This document shows, piece by piece, positions 33,951-42,099 of a DNA stretch of 64,000 nucleotides. This DNA comes from Catenibacillus sp964565805. Its GTDB lineage: Bacteria > Bacillota > Clostridia > Lachnospirales > Lachnospiraceae. The position numbers and the translations under genes are program-made. The stretch spans positions 17,736-81,735 of the forward strand of contig CAZMGH010000006.1 of assembly GCA_964565805.1 (NCBI GenBank), given 5' to 3'. How positions within the stretch are numbered: position 1 is the stretch's first letter; every line of letters starts with the position of its first letter. The notes below the pieces were generated by a model, which made no database searches, had not been told where the DNA came from, and worked only from the letters and a program-made list of their open reading frames with translations.

Positions 33951-34979
33951 CTACTCAATCGCCACATAATCGTCAGGTACAGTAATTCCTAAAGCTTCAC
34001 ACAGGTCTGCGTTGTATTTTTTCTCAACATTGGGGGCAAATTCCACTTCCATCGTGGAAATATCCGCCTGATTTACAAGAATATCATAAGCCATTTCCCC
34101 GGCCTTATATCCAATATCATAGTAATCAATCGACAACGTGGCGATACCGCAGCCCCGGCAAAGGTTTTCTTCGCCTGCAATGACAGGGATTCCTGCCGGC
34201 TCGCAAATATTGTTAATGATCTCTGTACTGGAGGCCATGGTATTGTCTGTAGGAATATAAAGTACATCGCACTCACTTATGGCAGCCGTTACTACAGACT
34301 GGATCTCATTAGAATCCGCTGCTGTATATTCAGCATACGCAATGCCGTCTTCCTCAAGGGCTTTGGCAAATTCCTGGGCCTGATAAGCAGAGTTAGCCTC
34401 TGCGGAGCAATATACGATCCCCACTTTGCTTACTTCCGGTATAAGTTCCAAAAGCATATCCTCCTGCTCGTCAATGGGCGCCAGATCGCTGGTTCCTGAA
34501 ATATTGGTGCCGCTGGCTCCTGTCCAGTCCTCAATATCCAGGGCTGCCCCAAAATCTGTAATGGAGGTTCCTAAAATAGGAATCGTATTTGTGGCCGCGG
34601 CAGCGCTTTGAAGGGCCGTGGTGCCATTTGCCAGGATCAGATCCACATCAGAGGCCACAAAATTATTTACAATCGTGGCACAGTTCGCCTGCTCCCCCTG
34701 AGCGTTTTGTGTTTCAAACGTCACATAATCTGCGCCAAAAAGTTCTATACATGCCTCCTGAAATCCTCTTGTAGCCTCATCCAAAGCATCATGTTCCACC
34801 TGCTGGCAGATCCCTATCGTGTATACAGTACCATCCGCCGCAGCGCCTTCGCCGTCACTTACTGCTGTGGTACTCGCCTGGGAATTTTCTGATGCCGAAG
34901 AACTGGATCCATTGCCGCATCCGGCGATAAGAGACGCTCCCATGACACATGATAAAAATAATGCAAATCCTTTTTTCAT
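33951..34979 (-). CDS. ABC importer substrate-binding lipoprotein (TrpX-type)
   Basis: This 342-residue lipoprotein begins MKKGFALFLSCVMGASLIAGCG with a clear lipobox (IAGC), then a Ser-rich linker. The mature part has the two-lobed PF04392 periplasmic-binding fold (YTIGICQQVEHDALDEA, ILANGTTALQ, VGIVYCSAEANSAYQ). I start at 34979 after GAGGAG; the frame is open upstream through the promoter. It is the first gene of the importer-amidase operon. Confidence 0.88.
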   Translation of the reverse strand: MKKGFALFLSCVMGASLIAGCGNGSSSSASENSQASTTAVSDGEGAAADGTVYTIGICQQVEHDALDEATRGFQEACIELFGADYVTFETQNAQGEQANCATIVNNFVASDVDLILANGTTALQSAAAATNTIPILGTSITDFGAALDIEDWTGASGTNISGTSDLAPIDEQEDMLLELIPEVSKVGIVYCSAEANSAYQAQEFAKALEEDGIAYAEYTAADSNEIQSVVTAAISECDVLYIPTDNTMASSTEIINNICEPAGIPVIAGEENLCRGCGIATLSIDYYDIGYKAGEMAYDILVNQADISTMEVEFAPNVEKKYNADLCEALGITVPDDYVAIE

Positions 34980-35018
34980 AAAAATACGCTCCTCTCTCTG
35001 AAAGGTTTTTACTTTATT

Positions 35019-35043
35019 GCGTTGAACTGCAACAGTTAGACGC
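35019..35043 (-). promoter_or_regulatory. Dyad in the importer leader
   Basis: On the minus strand GCGT-CT-AACTG-TTG-CAGTT-CA-ACGC lies between the promoter and the lipoprotein gene, about 30 nt after the predicted start. It may be an operator or RNA hairpin. There is no T tract and no run of Trp codons. The remainder of 34980-35321 holds the promoter, a terminator and no supported gene. Confidence 0.45.
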
Positions 35044-35070
35044 TTTAAAGTATTAAATAGTGTAAGGCCT

Positions 35071-35099
35071 ATTATACGCCTACCGGGAGAAATTATCAA
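35071..35099 (-). promoter_or_regulatory. Sigma-A promoter of the ABC importer operon
   Basis: On the minus strand TTGATA (35099-35094) and TATAAT (35076-35071) are 17 bp apart. Confidence 0.8.
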
Positions 35100-35217
35100 G
35101 CCCTAATCTTTGGTTTTTCCAGTGTCTAATATCCAGGGGCTGCCGCACTCTTAATGGGTAACATCCCTCCACTAAGTTCGGTCTGCGCCTGCGGCTTGCT
35201 TTTGTTAAGTGCTCACA

Positions 35218-35259
35218 GAAAAAATCAGCCTCTTTTACAGACAGCAAAAAGAGACTGAT
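35218..35259 (-). terminator. Terminator after the acetyltransferase gene
   Basis: On the minus strand ATCAGTCTCTTTT pairs with AAAAGAGGCTGAT (one mismatch), followed by six T. It ends transcription from the acetyltransferase gene at 35322. Confidence 0.75.
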
Positions 35260-35321
35260 CGAAAACACATTAACCCCTATTTAAAACTTGTTCCTTATTT
35301 TGTTGCCGTTCACAGGCAGTC

Positions 35322-35957
35322 TTAGTGTTCTACATCCGAAAGTTTTTGGATCACCGACCATGCCTCCGGATCGAACTCACGGTCTTTATAGTAATACTTT
35401 TTGTCCTCTTCTGTAATCTTGCGGATGACCTTGCACGGATTGCCTGCCGCGACCACCCAGTCGGGAATGTCCTTTGTAACAACGCTTCCTGCGCCGATCA
35501 CAGTATTGCTTCCAATATGTACGCCTGGAAGGATCACTGTATTTCCGCCGATCCAGACATTATCCCCAATGGTCACCTCAATGCCGTATTCATAGGCGGA
35601 ATTTCTGGACACAGGATGTACCGGATGCCCGGCAGTATAGATTGCCACATTGGGAGCCATCTGACAATTATCCCCAATGGTCACTTTAGCTACGTCAATA
35701 ATCGTACAGTTATAGTTGGCAAAAAAATTCCTTCCTACTTCAATATGACTGCCATAATCGCAATAAAATGGTGGATTGATAAAAGCGCCATCTGATTTTC
35801 CTAAAAGCGCTTTTACGATCCTGTTAATGGATTCAAAATCCGATCGATCTACTGTATTTAACTCCTGCGTCAGTCTTCTTGTACGCTTCTGCTCAGTCAT
35901 CACTTTATCATCAGAAATATACGGCATCTGCCGATCTCTGCGTTCAATATTATCCAT
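35322..35957 (-). CDS. Sugar O-acetyltransferase (maltose/galactoside type, hexapeptide repeat)
   Basis: The 211-residue acetyl-CoA-dependent enzyme has an N-terminal Mac domain (residues about 10-65) and a left-handed beta-helix of hexapeptide repeats (IEVGRN, VTIGDN, VWIGGNTVILPGVHIGSN). The catalytic His is in YTAGHPVHP and the C-terminal motif is AAGNPCKVIR. Such enzymes acetylate maltose, galactosides or other sugars at O6. GGAGG precedes the ATG. A scaffold gap begins 22 bp upstream, so its neighbours there are unknown. Confidence 0.9.
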   Translation of the reverse strand: MDNIERRDRQMPYISDDKVMTEQKRTRRLTQELNTVDRSDFESINRIVKALLGKSDGAFINPPFYCDYGSHIEVGRNFFANYNCTIIDVAKVTIGDNCQMAPNVAIYTAGHPVHPVSRNSAYEYGIEVTIGDNVWIGGNTVILPGVHIGSNTVIGAGSVVTKDIPDWVVAAGNPCKVIRKITEEDKKYYYKDREFDPEAWSVIQKLSDVEH

Positions 35958-35979
35958 AGCTTTCCTCCTTTTTGGCCTG

Positions 35980-36079
35980 NNNNNNNNNNNNNNNNNNNNN
36001 NNNNNNNNNNNNNNNNNNNNNNNNNNNNNNNNNNNNNNNNNNNNNNNNNNNNNNNNNNNNNNNNNNNNNNNNNNNNNNN
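35980..36079. other. Assembly gap (100 N)
   Basis: A run of exactly 100 N marks a scaffold join. The true distance and content are unknown, so the gene order across it depends on scaffolding. Confidence 0.99.
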
Positions 36080-36230
36080 GCCTTTAAGCCTTCCAAAAGG
36101 TATATTAGCACCCTGGAGGGATTTTATCTATCACTATCTTTATAAAAACTATAACAATCTTGTCTCCTTATTGACATTTTTTTCGGATATGATAACACAG
36201 AGACAGCGTGCATAAATATTGCGAGGAAAA

Positions 36231-36389
36231 ATGTTATGGAGGGCTCTGCTCTTTATCTCCCAGGGCGTCAGCGCTGTTTTAGTCATCCTTGCTCTCCTAC
36301 GTCCCCAGATCAGCGCGATCATGAAATTAATCCTTTATCCTTTGCCTATGAGCACCTGCTTGCCGCAAAAAGCAAAGCCGTATTTATAA
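36231..36389 (+). CDS. Small hydrophobic ORF, possibly a truncated gene
   Basis: A 52-codon frame starts ATG TTA TGG, preceded by GCGAGGAAA and by a TTGACA at about 36173. Its first 25 residues form a membrane helix (LLFISQGVSAVLVILALL). The frame then runs into the 3' end of the convergent AAA-ATPase gene and stops. This looks like the N-terminus of a membrane protein cut off by arrival of the ATPase gene, but it may be chance. No homology is recognised. Confidence 0.3.
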   Translation: MLWRALLFISQGVSAVLVILALLRPQISAIMKLILYPLPMSTCLPQKAKPYL

Positions 36390-38029
36390 ATCTGATTTTC
36401 CGAGATCCCTTTTGCCATGAGAGAGGCAGCATATTGGCGGTCATTAATCTGCTTCAATGCGTTTTCCACTGCCATTTGCAAATTTTTTTCATCTGAATCC
36501 TGCACTTTAAATTCTATGATAATGGCATTATCCTTTAAACTTTTAGGTTCTATCATAACATCATATCTTCCAAATCCGCTTTCCCGGTTAGATGTCACCA
36601 TATAACGGTCTGAAAGGTCTACAAGAAGTCCTAAAACAAACCCATGATAAAAACGTTCCGGCTCATTTTCGGCCGAAGGCTGCTTACCACTGTCAAAAAA
36701 ACTAAACGTATTTAAGGCTACCCTGTTCATGTATCTGTTCATTGCTTTAACATCGTCCTGAAGAAGAGCTTTAATAAAGTCATTGTATCCACTGTCATAA
36801 TCCGCAAACCACCCGTGGATCATTGTCTCAAACATAACTTTGACTTCCTTGTTCGTCAAAACAAGTTCATAAATCATCCGACCGCTTTTTTCATCAAAAT
36901 CCGCACACAGCACTTTTAAATATCCACTGGCCAGAAGCAGCCCCCAAATGGAACTTTCTTTCACAAATAACTGATCATAAATAATCTGTTCATCCAAAAA
37001 CACATGAATCGAACATCCATTAAGCAAAGTCTCAAAATCTTCTTTAACCGACTTGCTCCCCTCTCGGATCAGTTTCTCCGCAAGACTGTTACTGCTGGTA
37101 TTGGCCCAATAGGTGCGTATGACCCGTTTATCCAAATAATTAATAATAGACCAGGGATTATATATATCTTTAATGTTCCCGAAGGAAAATCCATCATACC
37201 ATTCTCTTATTTCTCCCGCTTTATCCTCCAGTCCATACTCCTGTAATGCCGCCATCACCTCTTCATCCGTAAATCCAAAAGCATCCGCATACTTAAGATC
37301 TGTCGTGGTTATGACTTCCAGATTATTCAAATCAGAAAATATAGACGCCTTGCTGATCCGGGTTATTCCGGTCATTAATGCCCGTTCCAAATAGGGATTC
37401 GTCTTAAATGCGGCATTAAACAAACTGCGCATATAGGAAGCCAGCTCGTTCCAGTAGCCATGAACAAATGCTTCCTGCATAGGTGTATCATATTCGTCCA
37501 AAAGAACGATTACCTTTTGCCCATAGTATCGGGACAAAAAATCGCACATATTATGAATCGCCATCGTTGCAACCGGTTCCTCCATATCCATATGGATGCT
37601 TCTGAAATATTCTTTTTCCCTGGGTGTTAAAAGATCGCCTTCCAAAAGAAAAATATGTTTATTATATAAATCCGTAAGGATCTGCCCCAGCCTTTGTCTT
37701 GTCATCTGAAATGTCCGTTCTTTAACATTAGCAAATGTCAGACTGATCACCGGAAATGTCCCCTGAATCGTATGATAACTGGCATCGTCCCATATTTTCA
37801 GGGAATGAAATAATTGCTCCAGTTCCTTATGTTTAATGGAGAAAAATTTTTCCGTCATACTTACCGCCAAAGTCTTACCAAACCGTCTTGGCCGTGTGAT
37901 CAATGTAACCTTATCTCCATTTTCCCACCATTCTTTAATAAACAGAGTTTTATCTACATAAAAATAATTCTTACTGATCAGCTCTGAAAAATCCTGATAA
38001 CCAATAGATACTTTCCGGCTCACAGGCAT
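36335..38029 (-). CDS. AAA-ATPase-like / PD-(D/E)XK nuclease-fold protein
   Basis: The 564-residue protein joins an AAA-ATPase-like domain (PF09820 type: YFYVDKTLFIKEWW, P-loop-like RPRRFGKTL, Walker B VIVLLDEYDTPM) with a C-terminal PD-(D/E)XK nuclease-like region (FYHGFVLGLL, YDVMIEP, IIIEFKVQ). These proteins occur in many near-copies in Clostridia and Bacteroidetes, are linked to mobile or selfish behaviour, and have no settled function. I start at 38029 (MPVSRKVSIGYQDF) after AAGGAGGG; the frame is open to 38158 through the palindrome. It is intact by length. Confidence 0.82.
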   Translation of the reverse strand: MPVSRKVSIGYQDFSELISKNYFYVDKTLFIKEWWENGDKVTLITRPRRFGKTLAVSMTEKFFSIKHKELEQLFHSLKIWDDASYHTIQGTFPVISLTFANVKERTFQMTRQRLGQILTDLYNKHIFLLEGDLLTPREKEYFRSIHMDMEEPVATMAIHNMCDFLSRYYGQKVIVLLDEYDTPMQEAFVHGYWNELASYMRSLFNAAFKTNPYLERALMTGITRISKASIFSDLNNLEVITTTDLKYADAFGFTDEEVMAALQEYGLEDKAGEIREWYDGFSFGNIKDIYNPWSIINYLDKRVIRTYWANTSSNSLAEKLIREGSKSVKEDFETLLNGCSIHVFLDEQIIYDQLFVKESSIWGLLLASGYLKVLCADFDEKSGRMIYELVLTNKEVKVMFETMIHGWFADYDSGYNDFIKALLQDDVKAMNRYMNRVALNTFSFFDSGKQPSAENEPERFYHGFVLGLLVDLSDRYMVTSNRESGFGRYDVMIEPKSLKDNAIIIEFKVQDSDEKNLQMAVENALKQINDRQYAASLMAKGISENQIYKYGFAFCGKQVLIGKG

Positions 38030-38100
38030 TTCCCTCCTTTCCATATGCGGCCTGTGCCATGCCAACTCAGTCTTCGCCTTCGCTGCGGCTTGCGCCGTAT

Positions 38101-38162
38101 ATATGTGTACAAGTATGCGTTCTGGTAAGCAAGCTTTCCAGCCCGCATACTTGTACACATAT
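38101..38162. repeat. 62-bp near-perfect palindrome
   Basis: ATATGTGTACAAGTATGCG (38101-38119) and its exact reverse complement (38144-38162) flank a 24-bp centre that itself contains CTGG...CCAG. It lies between the divergent AAA-ATPase gene and the decayed nuclease-like gene. It could be a hairpin, a protein-binding site or part of a mobile unit. No target-site duplication was recognised. Confidence 0.75.
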
Positions 38163-38200
38163 GCATGGCTTAATTATAACAAATTTTCCCGGGGATGCAT

Positions 38201-38855
38201 ATGGGGAAAACAAATCATACAGAAAATCCTTCAGGTTACAGTGAATGCTGAAAAAAGTCTATCCTATCACCCGGATTATCATGGGATGCGTATGGATGCC
38301 TTGTTGTCTGGAAAATCTTACGACCATCTTCCGGATACATACGTCATTTTTATATGTGACTTTGTATGGCTTCCGGATGAATTGTACCGCTACACTTATG
38401 AAACTGTATGCCGTGAAAATGGCGCTCCCCTTAACCAGGGGCAGACAACTGTATTTTTAAGCACCAAAGGGCGCAATGAGGATGTTCCCAAAGAGCTTGT
38501 AGATTTCCTAAAGTACGTTGGAGATCCGGATAACCTTCCGTCCGATATGGGAGCGGATAGCTTTGTCGCCCAGGTGGAACGGCGCATACAAACCATCAAG
38601 GCAAACCGTGATTGGGAGGCGAGATTTATGCTGTTGGAATTAATGTTAAAAGATGAACGGAAGGAAGGCCGTGAGGAAGGTCTTCTGGCCGGCCGCCGGG
38701 AAGATATTTTTGAACTTTTGGAAATGTATGGTGAGATTCCAGAGGACATTCAAGCAACAATTAACGCTGAGACAGACGAAACGGTGCTTAAAAGATGGCA
38801 TATCACAGCGGCGAAAGTCGCATCCTTAGAAGAATTTCGAGAAAAAATGCAGTGA
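38201..38855 (+). pseudogene. Decayed PD-(D/E)XK (Rpn/transposase-like) nuclease gene
   Basis: An ATG at 38201 begins MGKTNHTENPSGYSEC and stops after 16 codons. A different frame then continues with DYHGMRMDALLSGKSYDHLPDTYVIFICDFVWL, a segment typical of the Rpn/PD-(D/E)XK family transposase-like proteins, and on to a Lys/Glu-rich C-terminal tail ending at 38855. The N-terminal half, where the catalytic Asp and Glu-x-Lys should be, is missing. I therefore call it a remnant by deletion and frameshift. A shorter protein translated from an internal start cannot be excluded. Confidence 0.6.
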
Positions 38856-38952
38856 AAATATCATGAGACAAGCGACCGAAGGTCATGCGGGCTGCGCCTG
38901 CGCAAACGGGCATGACTTTACGGCGCGCACAGCGGTTTAGAATACACATGCT

Positions 38953-38980
38953 AAAAGTCAGCGGCTATATTAAAGCTGAC
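38953..38980 (-). terminator. Probable terminator after the ABC ATPase gene
   Basis: On the minus strand GTCAGC (38980-38975) and GCTGAC (38962-38957) form a stem followed by TTTTAG. It is 56 bp downstream of the ATPase stop. Confidence 0.5.
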
Positions 38981-39036
38981 CATGTATCCAAAAGAAAAAG
39001 TGAGAAGGATCACAGGAAACGATAGCTAAAAACACC

Positions 39037-39675
39037 TCAAATCTCCACCACCCGATCTGCCTGCCGGGCCAGCGCCGTGCTGTGGGTGACCATGATCACG
39101 GTCTTTTTATACTGGCGGCACAGGCCTTTGAGCAGATCAAAGGAAATCTGGGCGGACTGTCCATCTAACGCGCCTGTAGGTTCATCGGCAAGGATCAGCT
39201 TTCCCGGCTTGAGCATGGTTCGGGCCAGGGCCACTCTCTGCTGCTCGCCACCGGACAGAGTGTTGACTGGGGCATTTTTTAGCTTCCGCAAATGGACCGC
39301 CTCCAGGATCCGGTTGATCCGCAGTTCTTTTTCTTTTTGTGAAATCCGTACAAAATGCATGGCCAGCATAAGGTTTTGAGCCACTGTCAGATCAGTAACC
39401 AGAGCAAAGGACTGAAACAGATAGTTGATCACATTTCTCCGAAACAGGGTAGCCTTGCGGCTGTCCGGTTTGGGAACCAGACGGCCAAATACCCGGATTT
39501 CTCCCTGATCCCAGGATTCCAGCGCCCCGATCATATTTAAAAGAGTGGACTTTCCGCAGCCGGAAGGGCCGGTCACTGCCACCAGTTCTCTCTCATTTAC
39601 GGACAGCTGGATCTGGTCAAAAAGTGTTCTGGAACCATATTTTTTCGTTACATTTTTTACTTCTACTGCATACAT
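39037..39675 (-). CDS. ABC transporter ATPase, bacteriocin-export/immunity type
   Basis: The 212-residue ATPase has Walker A GPSGCGKST, signature LSGGEQQR, Walker B LILADEPTGALD and switch MVTHS. It is of the MacB/LolD-like class and resembles the lactococcin-972-group export ATPases. It follows its membrane partner by 3 bp and ends the operon. With that partner it probably expels or blocks an antimicrobial peptide, but no bacteriocin gene is visible. Confidence 0.85.
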   Translation of the reverse strand: MYAVEVKNVTKKYGSRTLFDQIQLSVNERELVAVTGPSGCGKSTLLNMIGALESWDQGEIRVFGRLVPKPDSRKATLFRRNVINYLFQSFALVTDLTVAQNLMLAMHFVRISQKEKELRINRILEAVHLRKLKNAPVNTLSGGEQQRVALARTMLKPGKLILADEPTGALDGQSAQISFDLLKGLCRQYKKTVIMVTHSTALARQADRVVEI

Positions 39676-39678
39676 ATC

Positions 39679-41919
39679 TTAATCCCCCTTAAATGCGGTA
39701 AGGACACGGGACACAGAGCCCCGGGCCATATAGTTTATAAAAATGATCATCTGGACCAGGGCCGCCCCGGCCACCAGAACCAGTCCCATCCTGGAGCCTG
39801 CGGACAAAACCCCCATGAATTCCAATCCGATCACCAGGCTCAAAAGTATGACCGGTCCCCGGTACATCTGTCCAAAACCAAAGCCAAGGAATTTTTTTAC
39901 ATTAAGCTTTTCTTCATTTGCCAGCCTGTAGATGGATGCCAGCACCAGCAAAAGTCCTATAAGGATCAGTCCCAGGGCGAGAAATGCCAGCCCAAACCAT
40001 ACAAGAGTCACGGCAAGATCTTTTTGAAGGCCGTCAATGTAATCCCTCACCGGAGCAAAGACCGGATTATTATCTAAAAGTCCGTACTGAGACAAGCTTT
40101 CCCCCTGCGTCCACTGGCGGGCAGTCTCCTCATCAGCAAATTTCAGATACCCGTCCAGGCCGCTGACCCGAAGGCCTTCGGTTTCTGTATATTTCATATT
40201 TTCCGGCACAGCCACGTAAATCACCGGAGCTTTCACCGTCATCGCCCCGCCATCTTCTTCCTGACCGGAAGAATCTGTAGTCCATGTAAACAGGTCTTCA
40301 TCCGGCGTGTAGCTGGAAAATACAAAGTCTGGATCTTTCGTAAATAATGTGGAAATGTCCCCGGACTCAAGGCTTCGGGTATCCCTGTCTTTCAGCCATG
40401 CAGCTATGGTTTCCTGCTCCTTTCCGGTCATGGAATCAGGAAAAAGGTAAAGGCGCTTGCCTGCCCTGACTGCCTCAAGGCTTTCCTCATCCACATAAAT
40501 CCCCAAAGTCTCCAGATAGTTGGGAGACATGGTAAACAGCCACAAAGGATTCTCTGGAACCTGCGCATAGGTTTGGCTGTTCTGCCATGTATTTAAAAGG
40601 GCCTGACTGTAATATTCTGTATGGATCATATAGACGCCCTCCGCGTCTGCCATGGCCGAATACCAGTGATACAGATCCTCATCCAGCCGATTGGATACGC
40701 CGCTGAAAGAATCTCCATCCTCCCCGATACCGATCCCTTCCATGACCACATAATCTGAAACCTGGTCCCAGACTTGGGAGATCCGGGCATTTTCCCACAA
40801 AAGCTTTACCGGCTGATCCACATAAATGCCGCAAAAAACAAGGCCCACGCTGATCCCTAGATAGGCGGCGATCCCAAGCACATATAAGGGCCGCCGGTGA
40901 ATCCGTCCCCGGATGGCATCTATGGAGCGGGTCGTAACCATGACCAGAGCGGCCAGCAAAAGCTCCACTCCCGTCAGCGCCAGATTGACCAGTCCGGCGG
41001 CAAACAGACAGCCTAAAATCATGGGACTGAAACGGCCCCAGCCTGCCAAGATCCATCCAAAGACCATTACCACAGGAATGATCCCGGCGCAGACCATTCC
41101 AAATGGGGCGAAGATCTCAGCGGCAAAGGACAGGGGCGACCAGCCAAGGAGAGCCAGCTTCCCCTGTTTTGGCAGGCCTTTCATAGCCAGGATCAAAAAG
41201 AAAATCATATTTAAGAAAATCTGTGCCCCAAGAAAGATAAAATATATATCCCTCATCAGGCTGCTGTCACTGGCGCTGCCGCCGTCCGCCTGGGTCAACG
41301 CTTCCGGATCAGATCCGGTAACCTGAGCCAGGGAATTTAAAAAATCCTGAATTTCATTTTCAGAGTCCAGTCCCCAGATCACATAGGCGCCGTTGACCGT
41401 GCCGCTGTCCTTGATCAGCTGAGGCAGCTTTTTAACCACAGCGTCCTGGTAAAACCGGAAAGAGGGAATTTCTCCCACACTGTAAATACTCCCCTGATCT
41501 ACCCCTAAGGTGCTCTCCGCTTCCGGCGATGTGATCAATGTCGCCAGATTTTCCTCAGATAAAATGCTTTCATTTAGAAAATCCAGAGCCACATCCTTTC
41601 CTGACGGATCCCCGTAAACCCCCATGACAAAGCCTTCCCATGTTCCGTCATTTTTCAGAGACGTATCTTTTCTGGCAATAAAAAGCTGATCTTCATCTGC
41701 CGCGCTCATAAAAAATCCTGCCGTCCCATCTTCATTTTCCTCAGGAATATTTTTAAGATACACCGTCAAAACGTTTCCCGATACAGGATACTGATGCCAT
41801 GTGTCCATATATTTCTCATTGAGAAAAAATACAGTTATAAAAATAAGCACGATCCCCTGCGTCAGCGTCAGAACATTGCCCAAATATCGGATCCTTCCCG
41901 CAAATCTTATTTTCTTCAT
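39679..41919 (-). CDS. ABC permease, bacteriocin-associated integral membrane family
   Basis: The 746-residue protein has an N-terminal membrane helix (about 15-35), a large extracellular domain (about 40-225), a group of membrane helices (about 230-375), a second extracellular domain (about 380-630) and further helices to the end. This topology and pairing with a MacB-like ATPase fit the bacteriocin-associated/immunity membrane proteins (DUF1430-like, about 680-750 residues). I start at 41919 (MKKIRFAG), 9 nt after AAGGAAGGG; two ATGs just upstream are too close to it. A VanRS-like system lies upstream on the same strand. Confidence 0.75.
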   Translation of the reverse strand: MKKIRFAGRIRYLGNVLTLTQGIVLIFITVFFLNEKYMDTWHQYPVSGNVLTVYLKNIPEENEDGTAGFFMSAADEDQLFIARKDTSLKNDGTWEGFVMGVYGDPSGKDVALDFLNESILSEENLATLITSPEAESTLGVDQGSIYSVGEIPSFRFYQDAVVKKLPQLIKDSGTVNGAYVIWGLDSENEIQDFLNSLAQVTGSDPEALTQADGGSASDSSLMRDIYFIFLGAQIFLNMIFFLILAMKGLPKQGKLALLGWSPLSFAAEIFAPFGMVCAGIIPVVMVFGWILAGWGRFSPMILGCLFAAGLVNLALTGVELLLAALVMVTTRSIDAIRGRIHRRPLYVLGIAAYLGISVGLVFCGIYVDQPVKLLWENARISQVWDQVSDYVVMEGIGIGEDGDSFSGVSNRLDEDLYHWYSAMADAEGVYMIHTEYYSQALLNTWQNSQTYAQVPENPLWLFTMSPNYLETLGIYVDEESLEAVRAGKRLYLFPDSMTGKEQETIAAWLKDRDTRSLESGDISTLFTKDPDFVFSSYTPDEDLFTWTTDSSGQEEDGGAMTVKAPVIYVAVPENMKYTETEGLRVSGLDGYLKFADEETARQWTQGESLSQYGLLDNNPVFAPVRDYIDGLQKDLAVTLVWFGLAFLALGLILIGLLLVLASIYRLANEEKLNVKKFLGFGFGQMYRGPVILLSLVIGLEFMGVLSAGSRMGLVLVAGAALVQMIIFINYMARGSVSRVLTAFKGD

Positions 41920-42056
41920 CGCCATCATCCCTTCCTTGTCAAGATCATGGTTTTAGTATATCCGAACAAAAAGCACTGTATTTTCGTTTATTCTTGCCGT
42001 AAAATGATTTCTTTCTGATGAAAATCATACGATTTTCTGACAATCCATAGAACAGT

Positions 42057-42094
42057 AAAGCCAGGTCCGCCTGATAAATACGCAGACCTGGCTC
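42057..42094 (-). terminator. Terminator after the histidine kinase gene
   Basis: AGCCAGGTC (42059-42067) and GACCTGGCT (42085-42093) form a strong stem with a short T run on the minus strand. It separates the two-component genes from the ABC genes, which should thus have their own, possibly regulator-dependent, promoter. TATACT at about 41957 has no consensus -35. Confidence 0.65.
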
Positions 42095-42099
42095 TATTG

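Noticed and set aside
38103..38250. N-terminal extension of the nuclease-like ORF through the palindrome (from 38103)
   Set aside because: This part reads through the inverted repeat and has no family similarity or ribosome site; the original start is better placed at 38201 in another frame.
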